The notes under the pieces are model-generated. The model saw only the letters and a list, made by a program, of their open reading frames with translations, was not told where the DNA came from and searched no databases. A stretch of 38,034 nt of DNA, taken from the NCBI GenBank assembly GCA_027596945.1, contig JADGJH010000044.1:1-38034 (forward strand), given 5' to 3'. The position numbers were made by a program, and so were the translations under genes. Source of the DNA: Physocladia obscura (Eukaryota > Chytridiomycota > Chytridiomycetes > Chytridiales > Chytriomycetaceae). Shown piece by piece: positions 10,515 through 17,969 of this stretch (its first letter is position 1; each line of letters opens with the position of its first letter).

Positions 10515-11179
10515 ATGACACTTGCGACAATCTTTGTTTCGTTTCTCATCTACGGCGGCATCGGTTCTGTAGGATTCTATTACATCCCGAAGAGTGACGA
10601 TCAGCTGTAAGTCAAACGCAGACACACACTCGCGTCTATATTATTTAACATATTTTTTCAATCACAATAAACGACAACGAACAACGCACGACAAAAACGC
10701 ATGGCGCACATTGGTCCCCCCTTTTTTTTTCTTCGAATTTTCCAAATGACAGTCTTTATCGCACGGCTTTGACGCTGACGTTTGTTTGCACTTGGATGAT
10801 GTGAGTCTCGTTGTTATTTTCAAAGCTACTCGCGATTAAAACATGGATGAGAAAGAAAACGAAGCGAAACGAAGTGCAAAAAGAAGCGAAGAGAAAGCCA
10901 TAAGAAGTGAAACGAATGGAAATCAACAGATAAAATAGAAGCAAAAGCAAAAAATAATAACAAAGGATTAGATAAATTTTAGTTGATAAGTCGTATGCTG
11001 GAACTGCAAACAATATTCACGTACACGAAAATACATATTTAAAGGGAACTGCATGTTTTTTAAAGACTGAAAAAAAAAAAAAAAATTGGAAAAACATACA
11101 CAGGTGGGCTATCACGTATCTAGCACAACTTCATCCGCTAGTTGTACCGGAAAGGAGCTGGGCCCTTCATCATCAATAA
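10515..11179 (+). CDS. VMA9: V-type proton ATPase subunit e (Vma9-like)
   Basis: Small hydrophobic Vo-sector subunit of the vacuolar proton pump, required for acidification of vacuole and Golgi lumen. Exons 10515-10606, 10753-10800 and 11104-11179 join to 71 residues, the usual size. Residues 4-22 form one membrane helix and about 35-55 a second. The family-typical end MWAITYLAQLHPLVVPERS spans the second splice junction (ATG split AT|G). The introns are long for this window (146 and 303 nt). The second intron carries a purine-rich GAAGCGAAACGAAG-type repeat at about 10855-10910. It is convergent with the GPI-anchored protein gene, with 80 bp between stop codons. Confidence 0.9.
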
Positions 11180-11211
11180 AAACAGCCGTTAAACCATGCA
11201 AACAATCTTCG

Positions 11212-11217
11212 AATAAA
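11212..11217 (+). terminator. poly(A) signal for V-ATPase subunit e
   Basis: AATAAA 33 nt after the stop codon. Another copy overlaps the stop itself at 11175-11180. Confidence 0.5.
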
Positions 11218-11229
11218 AATAATAATAAT

Positions 11230-11235
11230 TTTATT
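11230..11235 (-). terminator. poly(A) signal for the GPI-anchored protein
   Basis: TTTATT on the plus strand reads AATAAA on the minus strand, 25 nt after the minus-strand stop at 11260. It lies 13 bp from the opposing gene's signal, so the two transcripts probably overlap at their 3' ends. Confidence 0.45.
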
Positions 11236-11259
11236 GCTTGAACTTATAAAACATGAAAA

Positions 11260-12546
11260 TCAAAACAGCATGCTTGCAAGGATGGCGACAAGTCCGGCTA
11301 AAGTTTTAGGAACTAAAGAAGCAGCAGCAGAGTTCTTGAACAAATTTGCATTTGCAGTAGTGCTAAAAGACGGCTTATTGGCAGCTGGGGTGCCGGCCGC
11401 AGAGGAAGAGACAGAAGCGAATTGCTCGGCAGGAGAGTTTGCTCCAGGGACAGAGTACGCTGCACTAGATGGCAGTATTGACGCTGATACCGCTGGGGTG
11501 ATTGAAGTTGTTGTAGTTGTAGTTGTCCCACTTGGGAAGTTGGCAGCAGGAGTGCCCATAGCAGAAGAGGCGGAGAGGCTGTTTGGAGTGGAGGTCCTGG
11601 CGTTGGAATTGGAAACTGAAGCAGAGGTGGCAAGCAGAGAGGAAGTTGAGGTGGGAGTGTTTGAACCAGGGATACCAGACGATGACGAAGCAACAGCGCT
11701 TGAAAACAACAAACCAGTGCCAGTGGAAGCAGGTGATGTCCCGCTGTAAGAATTCGTCGGTTTTGTTGACACATTTGGTGCCGTGTAACTACTGCCACTG
11801 GTTGTGCCCGTTGCCGATACCCTCGCCGTTCTTGAAACAGTTTCTGATGTTGAAACCGTTTTTAATGCTGAAACAGTTGGTGTTGAGTCCTTCGATGTGG
11901 AATAAGTGCTGGCCGACGTGTAGGTGTAAGGCCTTGTCGCAATAGTCTTGGTCCGGCTAGTTTCACTTGGCACAGGAAAGTCGCCGGTTGTTCCATAATC
12001 ATCAGTCGTTTGGTATTCCTCAGTAGTTTGGATGTCATCGGTAGTTTTGACCTCATCGGTAGTCTGATAACCATCGGTGGTTTGATAATAATCAGTAGTT
12101 TGGATTTCATCAGTCGTCTGGTAGTTATTGGTAGTCTGGATGTCGTCAGTGGTTTCGTAGTCAAATGTTGTCTGTACAACATTGTCAATGGTAGAGATGG
12201 CGAGGTCTTCCGTGGTAGCTACCCCGTCGTCAGTGGTCGCAACAAAAGAGTCGCCATTGGTTGTTGCAGCACCAAAATCATCAGTAGTCTCAAAATCATC
12301 GGTGGAGGAAGCAGTGTCGGGAACAGCAACAGCAGTAGCAACAGTTTTGGCACCAGAGGGTCTTGCTCTAGTTGTTGCAGACTCAACGGTGTCTAAGAGG
12401 AGCTCGCCAGTTGTTTCCGGCGCGTTTGATACCGACGGTGCAGTTTGAAGTGCCGGGTATGTTACCGTCCGGGGTGTACGCAAATGAACAGGCTTGGCTA
12501 TCGCAACTGTTGCCGCTGACAATACGAGAACTACCCTGATCTTCAT
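11260..12546 (-). CDS. Ser/Thr-rich GPI-anchored cell-surface protein with tandem repeats
   Basis: A 428-residue single-exon protein. The N-terminal signal peptide is residues 1-17 (MKIRVVLVLSAATVAIA). The C-terminus has a short hydrophobic segment after small residues (KNSAAASL, then TLAGLVAILASMLF) with nothing behind it, typical of a GPI-attachment signal. Nearly all of the rest is Thr, Ser, Ala and Pro, with no cysteine-rich or catalytic domain. Residues about 131-190 are ten 6-residue repeats of the form QTTDxY/I, alternating Thr pairs with acidic residues. The low-complexity body is expected to be heavily O-mannosylated, possibly by the PMT encoded about 2 kb away. A role as wall mannoprotein or adhesin-like stalk is inference. 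A TATA-like element lies 77 bp upstream of the start. Confidence 0.85.
   Translation of the reverse strand: MKIRVVLVLSAATVAIAKPVHLRTPRTVTYPALQTAPSVSNAPETTGELLLDTVESATTRARPSGAKTVATAVAVPDTASSTDDFETTDDFGAATTNGDSFVATTDDGVATTEDLAISTIDNVVQTTFDYETTDDIQTTNNYQTTDEIQTTDYYQTTDGYQTTDEVKTTDDIQTTEEYQTTDDYGTTGDFPVPSETSRTKTIATRPYTYTSASTYSTSKDSTPTVSALKTVSTSETVSRTARVSATGTTSGSSYTAPNVSTKPTNSYSGTSPASTGTGLLFSSAVASSSSGIPGSNTPTSTSSLLATSASVSNSNARTSTPNSLSASSAMGTPAANFPSGTTTTTTTSITPAVSASILPSSAAYSVPGANSPAEQFASVSSSAAGTPAANKPSFSTTANANLFKNSAAASLVPKTLAGLVAILASMLF
11977..12156 (-). repeat. 18-bp tandem repeat, ten units, within the wall-protein gene
   Basis: Ten imperfect 18-bp units in frame, each encoding six residues: ETTDDI, QTTNNY, QTTDEI, QTTDYY, QTTDGY, QTTDEV, KTTDDI, QTTEEY, QTTDDY, GTTGDF. 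The Thr-Thr core is invariant, while the two residues after the acidic position vary. Units of this length with a conserved core are prone to copy-number change. Confidence 0.92.
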
Positions 12547-13151
12547 TCTTTTGCTTCTATCTATGTTTTGAGTTCTTTTCTATGTTTTTTATTCTAATTC
12601 GTAGTCCGTTTCAGTTTTTACATTTATATATATATGTATTTTGTTTCACAAGTTGGATAAATTTTTTCCTGTTTCAGCAACTGAACTGACTAACGGCAAG
12701 TTTTCATGCTTCTTCACGCTACCGCATATAACACAAGAGTATTTTTTACGGCATTTTATGCGATGAAAGCAGTTGTGCCACCTCCAGACTGTTCGTGAAA
12801 CAGAGGCCCTGAGGAAAAAAAATTTCAAAGAAAGCCTCTTTGATAACAAATTAGACACTACGCAAAATTAAGTTTCATGTTCATTCGAACTTGCTTGAAA
12901 TAGAATTTTTTCCGAGAGTGTCACTCAAAATTTTGTGTCCGCTCTCCTGATGTCTTTCTTTTCTGGGGCACCAGATCCTTGCTTTCTTATTTAAAAAAAA
13001 AAAAAAAGGTTAAAAAAGTTTAGAACGTATATTCTTCTTCGTAAATCGACAGCTTGATCGACAGGCCAACTTCTTTTTGATATTTGTAAAGTTGGACACC
13101 GCAGACGTACACTCTGACATCCAAGCAAATCAAGGAATAATTCACGAACAT
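12547..13151. other. intergenic, unresolved
   Basis: Upstream flank of the GPI-protein gene. A minus-strand open stretch at 12646-12858 ends 100 bp before that gene and contains a CxxC. It is preceded by a good polypyrimidine acceptor near 12808-12822, but no upstream exon could be joined to it. A second short minus-strand open stretch just below 13151 encodes about 43 residues. I cannot decide whether these are exons or 5' leader. Confidence 0.4.
12623..12636 (-). promoter_or_regulatory. TATA-like element of the GPI-protein gene
   Basis: An alternating TA run reading ATATATATATAAA on the minus strand, 77-90 bp upstream of the start at 12546. This is the clearest TATA-like element in the window. 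Confidence 0.5.
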
Positions 13152-13869
13152 TTATGCGCCTAAAGATGAAACAGATTTTTCAACGTCATTTGCCGCATTA
13201 TTATTAGCGTATCCCAAACGCGTGGTAAAAAGGAGACACCCAACACCGATTTGCATTACCAACTCGACAAACAAAATATTTGCTATCTTCAGACACATCG
13301 ACAGCTCCATCGCGAATTGCCGTTTGCGCAATCCCAAAAGCAGCACCCGCACCACTTCTTGCCGCAATGCAAACAACATGCGTGAATTTTTTCCTACTGC
13401 CATTGCCATTCACGCCAAACGGCCTGTCTACAACAACCAACTTTGAAAAGAGATACGATTTTGTTTTCCTTCTCTTCTTGCGTTCAGGCAATGCTGTATG
13501 GATGCCATTCAAGCACCACACCACTTCGTAACTCCATGCACAGCAACCCGAAGAAATTCCAAAAATTTTTGAACAGTACAAAGATCGTGTTATGCGAGCG
13601 ACAATGTCGGCCACATACAATACAAGTTCAAGAATGCAGTAGTAAAATTCCGATGCAATAAAAAGCCATGCGAACAGCATCATTGAGAACACAAGAAAAT
13701 GCAGTATATAGAGATTGTAGAAAGATTTCCGGCGGATGTCTGCAAGATATGCAACACTGACAAAAGGGTTGAATAAGTTCCTATCGTCAAAAAAAAACAA
13801 AAAACGCAAGAATAAGTCCAAACGGCCTGCAAAAATAAATACTGCCGACACTATACTAGGCACTATCAA
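13152..13869 (-). CDS. possible membrane protein, gene model unresolved
   Basis: The minus strand is open for 221 codons over 13204-13869. Its first half has two strongly hydrophobic segments (LYILHFLVFSMMLFAWLFI and a following Leu/Val-rich stretch). The second half becomes hydrophilic and unconvincing. A different minus frame ending at 13152 carries another hydrophobic helix (ILFVELVMQIGVGCLLFTT) and a short polar tail. The likely answer is a multi-exon gene that switches frame through an intron around 13400-13550, but I could not place both splice sites. No clear ATG precedes the first hydrophobic block. The plus-strand open frames here look like shadows. Family not recognised. Confidence 0.35.
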
Positions 13870-14047
13870 CTATATAATGGTTTTGAATTTTTCCCTTTTT
13901 CTTCCCATTTCTTGTTATGAGCTATTTTTGCCGAATGAAAATTTCAATTTTTGATAGGTTTTTATTGAAGTTTGGCTGTCACGAAAATCAAAATGTAGAT
14001 TGAATAAACTGATCAAAAGCATGTATTTTTCAAAATTTTTTGGTTAT

Positions 14048-15994
14048 TTACAGAATCAAAGAGAAATCTTCAACCTCATCATCCGCCTCCTCATCTGTCC
14101 ACGGCCAAGCATCATCCTTGCAATCATCATTTCCATTTTCATTCTTGTTACCATTATTATCACTATCATATTTCAATTGCTTCATTGCTAAACCTCTATC
14201 GAAATTGAAACTTTTCTCTTCATGTTTTTTCATGTGATCCAAATGAGTTGCATCGACAAGCGTCGATGATGATGAGTCCCAACTATATCCTCCAGAATTT
14301 CCAGAATTTCCAGAACTGCCAGAAGCTGTGTCACTTGCATTTTCAAAAAATTCTCTGTGAATATTCAAATGCGGAATCGAAAGGGGGAAACTAACGACTG
14401 CAGTAGCAGCGGTGTCTCCGGCCACTGAAGCCAAGCTCCTTGTTAAGTTGGAAAACGAATTTGTCCGAGGAATAAACGCTCCAGTCAATAAATTGCTCTC
14501 TGTGCCAGGAAGACTGCGGACGACAACTTCGAATTCTACTTGTTCTTCTTCCACCTCTTTTATTTCTTCTTGATATTTTTCTCCAAAGACAGCATCGTTC
14601 ACAGGGAGACTGTGGTAGTCGAGAATACTGGACTGCAGTGATAAAGAAGACGGCAGCGGAGGAGGCACTGACGATACTAACTGTGGCGGTGGCGAGAAAA
14701 CACAGGGAACATCTGGATCAGTGATATCCACAAAATCCAAAAGCATCTTAAAACGATCGTATCGAAATGATCCTCTCATAGCAGTAATCTCAGAACCGTT
14801 GCGATCAAAAGGCTCGTGAAGCCATTCCTTTACATCTAAATGATTTTCCGAGTTGTCCATGAAGGAATCAAACACAGGTTGCAGGACAGATTCAATAAGT
14901 CCAGCATTGACAATGTGGTTATAAAGAGGCTCGAGAACATGGTTCGCGGAAAAGTATGACATGAAGATGTCCACGTATGGCTGGAAGGCATCTAAGAGCG
15001 CTGGGGTTTGAAGAATCTCGTTAACAGATGCCGCGACGGTATTTTTATCGATATTTTCATCCTCGCAATCATCAAGCGGCGGTGTTGCAAACAAAGAATC
15101 CGGCGGGGCAATGAAAGACTCAGCCGCAAGCAAGAACTCGGGGTCGTTTTCCGGATATTCAAAAAAAGAATCATTCAGATTCGCAGGGTTTGAAATATGT
15201 GAATAAATCAGATCGTAGACATGCTGTGACACAATACTTCTGTCAAGGAATGGAAAGACGCCTTGAACGCTATCAATTAGTAGAGGCGGTTTCTCGCCAA
15301 CACAGGCGCCAGTCGCGCGTTCGAGGAGATGCAGATAGAATGACGCGCCGTGCAAGTCAACACAAGAATCTTGCTCGCGGCGAGCTCGGAATATAAGACG
15401 CGTTGGCTCCAGAAAGACTTTGTCAAAGACTTTGGCTTTGTAGAGCGTTGCAAAACGTAGAGCGGCGTCATGAAAGAGAGATGCTGCTGGTGTTGAATCC
15501 GCATAAGGAACATACGGAGCAAGTAAACGCGATGCTGCCGACACAACAATACGCGCACCGAGGTCATGGACTTGTGCCAAAGCTACCATGCCACCTTGCG
15601 CTGCGTGCAGCAGCTTCACGACAGCTTCATCTTGCTGGTGCTCATCTGACGAGGTTTGCAAGACTGACAGCGCCAGTTCGAGAATTTTGAGGGTGTCTGG
15701 GTTGGCAAGATCAGTTTCGTCGTCCGAAAATTCTGGTAGATTGGTAGCTTCAAATTCTTCATCTTCGCCGTCAGCATTTTTGCGCTGTGGAATAAGGCGA
15801 AGATTGGCATTGCTGCATAATGGGATTGTGCTGTTGGTACTGCTGCCAGATCTGTTTCTTGTTGTGGACGTTTGGGATTCGGCAACGGCGGTGGCATTAT
15901 GCTGGCTCAAAGTCTCGCTGGCTGCCGCATACAGCGAGAGGCCCATGACATACTCTGTAAAAACCACTTGTGGATTATTGTTTTGTACGTCCAT
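14048..15994 (-). CDS. uncharacterised 648-residue protein, helical with acidic disordered tail
   Basis: A long uninterrupted frame, unusual beside such intron-rich neighbours. There is no signal peptide or membrane segment. Residues about 1-100 are polar and Ser/Thr/Asn-rich with an acidic patch (LPEFSDDETDL). Residues about 100-430 look like an all-alpha domain, with repeated helices such as DTLKILELALSVLQ, LFHDAALRFATLYKAKVFDKVF and LLDAFQPYVDIFMSYF. About 430-540 has a Pro-rich segment and a Glu-rich helix. The last 110 residues are Ser/Gly/Asn-rich and end in DDAWPWTDEEADDEVEDF. I considered a SAPS-domain phosphatase subunit and saw no match. The armadillo-like impression is inference; function unknown. 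The start at 15994 follows a 728-bp divergent promoter region. Confidence 0.78.
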   Translation of the reverse strand: MDVQNNNPQVVFTEYVMGLSLYAAASETLSQHNATAVAESQTSTTRNRSGSSTNSTIPLCSNANLRLIPQRKNADGEDEEFEATNLPEFSDDETDLANPDTLKILELALSVLQTSSDEHQQDEAVVKLLHAAQGGMVALAQVHDLGARIVVSAASRLLAPYVPYADSTPAASLFHDAALRFATLYKAKVFDKVFLEPTRLIFRARREQDSCVDLHGASFYLHLLERATGACVGEKPPLLIDSVQGVFPFLDRSIVSQHVYDLIYSHISNPANLNDSFFEYPENDPEFLLAAESFIAPPDSLFATPPLDDCEDENIDKNTVAASVNEILQTPALLDAFQPYVDIFMSYFSANHVLEPLYNHIVNAGLIESVLQPVFDSFMDNSENHLDVKEWLHEPFDRNGSEITAMRGSFRYDRFKMLLDFVDITDPDVPCVFSPPPQLVSSVPPPLPSSLSLQSSILDYHSLPVNDAVFGEKYQEEIKEVEEEQVEFEVVVRSLPGTESNLLTGAFIPRTNSFSNLTRSLASVAGDTAATAVVSFPLSIPHLNIHREFFENASDTASGSSGNSGNSGGYSWDSSSSTLVDATHLDHMKKHEEKSFNFDRGLAMKQLKYDSDNNGNKNENGNDDCKDDAWPWTDEEADDEVEDFSLIL

Positions 15995-16722
15995 GGTTTC
16001 TGCGTTTTATTGTTTTTTGTTTGAGAATCAGGGTTGAACAGATCAGAGTGTCACTGCCGGATCAGACACATTACTACACACACTAAAAATGCCGCCAGGT
16101 ATTTCTCCCATACACACACGCAAGAGCTCACCTTCTTGACCTGTGTGTGTCGAAATGATTCACTCTTTTTTCCTTTTGCTTCGGAATGGTTTGGTGCCAC
16201 CTCGCCTCGAAAAATTTTGAGTATTTTCTCCCCTTCATCTCAAAATCACACAGATCAATTAAAATATCGGATTCAAAATATTCGTGTTTCTTCCAAAAAA
16301 AGAAATCAATTATGAGCAACTTTTTCTATATAAGTACAAAAACGTGCCGCCAACAGATTTAGTCCACAAAAGTATTTATCTTATTGTTAATATTACGATT
16401 ATTATTCCATTTCCCTCTTACTGGTTTTCAAGCTTTTCTTTTTTTTAGTTGACAAACTTTGCGGGCTTTGTGAAGAAATTCTCTAAGCAATGATAGCAAA
16501 GAAGTTGCAGGATCATTAGTGCTGCAGTCTCATACTGCCGTATTTCCCATACCCAAATTAGTTGGCGTGTGTCAGAGTGCAATTTGCCAACGACCAGTCG
16601 CTCAATTTCAATCCATTTGTTGATTCCATCAACTCGACTGGCCACAATTGTTTATTGAAGTAAAGGTCACTTTCAATATAAAATTTTTTAAAATCAAGCT
16701 AGAGTGATAAAAGCAGCTCCAG
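15995..16722. promoter_or_regulatory. divergent intergenic region
   Basis: 728 bp between the start codons of the 648-residue orphan (minus) and the LysM-like protein (plus). It contains CA-rich stretches at 16075-16125 and a TATA-like TCTATATAAG at about 16326-16335. That element is too far (about 390 bp) from the plus-strand ATG to be its core promoter unless the leader is long or spliced. No coding sequence supported. Confidence 0.5.
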
Positions 16723-17784
16723 ATGCGTTTGGAAGAAGCAGTTTTTTTGGCTCTTTGCCTGGCAGGACTGGGAACAGTGCGGATGGTGGCCGGGACAGCG
16801 CAGGTGTACTGTCTCAACACATACACGACGAACGGCGACTCGTGCACCGATGTGGTGTCGTACTTTGACGCAAACTCGGGCGGCAACTGGGCGGCGGCGG
16901 CGGGCAGCAGTGGCGAGACGGACACGGATGCGTGGGGTGCGGTAATTTCGAATCTGACTCTGAGCTGGGCGGTCGTGCTCAACGCCAACAACGGCGTCAT
17001 CGGCACACGTTGCGAGTCCACGCCCAACGCCCTGCTGCCCAACCGCGTGGCCGTGTGTGTCAACGGCTACCTTTCTTCGTCCGACTCCGCCGCCTATCCG
17101 CTCTCCTCGGTCGCCGCTGTCTCCGCCTCGTCTTCCCTGGCATCAGACACATTGGCTTTTTCTTCCGGCGGCAACCCAACTTCAAGCAGCAACCCTGATG
17201 CAAACCCTGATGCCAACAACCCTAACGACGTCTCCACAAACCCACCAACAACTGTCACTCCAACAGCCACCAGCACAATCACCGCCTCCAAATCCAACAC
17301 TGCAACTAACGCTATTGTCATCAACACGCCCACGTCATCCTCGCCCTCCTCATCGTCTTTGTCATTGTCAGCATCTGTGGCTGTGCCACTTGCCGCACTT
17401 GTCGCTGTGGCCATTCTTGTTGTCGGTACCGTAGCCCACCGCCGCTCCATGTCCGTCTCGTCTTCTAATTCGTCTCGCAAGTGCAAACTCAGTCATCGCG
17501 GCCCAATATCGGATGACTCCCTCACGAACAATATGGAAGACAGCTTGCCTCCCCTTGCCGGTCTCACAACCCCATTACCTTCTCGCATCGAAACTCCAAA
17601 CAAATCGACCATAATAGACTTGATTGCCTTCCGCCCAGACACAGCTGGGTCCGTGTGCGACTTTTCCGAAGTTGTTACTGCAATATACAACGATGTTCTA
17701 GATGAGACGCAAGCTCAACACCATTCAACAATCTCGGTAGATTCTGAAACCGTTACATCCTCGGGTCATAGATTGATTCAGTAA
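16723..17784 (+). CDS. type I membrane protein with LysM-like ectodomain
   Basis: Encodes 353 residues, no intron. Signal peptide about 1-24. The ectodomain at 30-115 holds exactly four cysteines (C30, C41, C97, C112) in a fungal LysM-like arrangement: TYTTNGDSC then VVSYF, NLTLSWAVVLNANN, C97, then LLPNRVAVCV. Relative to a standard LysM of about 45-50 residues, it has an insertion of roughly 27 Gly/Ala/Asp-rich residues after the first helix. A Ser/Thr/Asn/Pro-rich stalk (about 115-212) leads to one membrane helix at about 216-238, followed by HRRS and a cytoplasmic tail of about 115 residues. LysM domains bind chitin-type glycans, so a surface chitin-binding or wall-sensing role is inferred. 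The third codon positions are more GC-rich than in neighbouring genes. Confidence 0.78.
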   Translation: MRLEEAVFLALCLAGLGTVRMVAGTAQVYCLNTYTTNGDSCTDVVSYFDANSGGNWAAAAGSSGETDTDAWGAVISNLTLSWAVVLNANNGVIGTRCESTPNALLPNRVAVCVNGYLSSSDSAAYPLSSVAAVSASSSLASDTLAFSSGGNPTSSSNPDANPDANNPNDVSTNPPTTVTPTATSTITASKSNTATNAIVINTPTSSSPSSSSLSLSASVAVPLAALVAVAILVVGTVAHRRSMSVSSSNSSRKCKLSHRGPISDDSLTNNMEDSLPPLAGLTTPLPSRIETPNKSTIIDLIAFRPDTAGSVCDFSEVVTAIYNDVLDETQAQHHSTISVDSETVTSSGHRLIQ

Positions 17785-17969
17785 CAACAGCTTATATTTG
17801 CTTTTCTTTGTTTACTGTAGATTTTCTTTTTTCGTTTTTTTGCCACTGAAAAATATATGGTGTTTGTTTTTATTTTATTATTGTTTTCTAGGTTATAATC
17901 TTTTGTTGCGAGGGGAAGACACAATATCCCCTTCGGTCTATTTTTAGTTTTTAATGAAGGAAAAAAAGA

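Noticed and set aside
10756..11013. Minus-strand hydrophobic frame opposite the V-ATPase subunit e gene
   Set aside because: It overlaps exon 2 and intron 2 of a well-supported plus-strand gene; the hydrophobicity comes from complementing purine-rich intron sequence.
11234..11749. Plus-strand frame of 171 codons opposite the GPI-anchored protein
   Set aside because: Mirror image of Thr/Ser/Ala-rich codons on the minus strand; the minus frame has signal peptide, repeats and GPI signal.
12010..12396. Plus-strand Gly/Ser/Ile-rich frame across the 18-bp repeat
   Set aside because: Shadow of the repeat in the wall-protein gene.
14048..15994. SAPS-domain phosphatase regulatory subunit as identity of the 648-residue protein
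   Set aside because: No SAPS signature could be recognised; function left unassigned.
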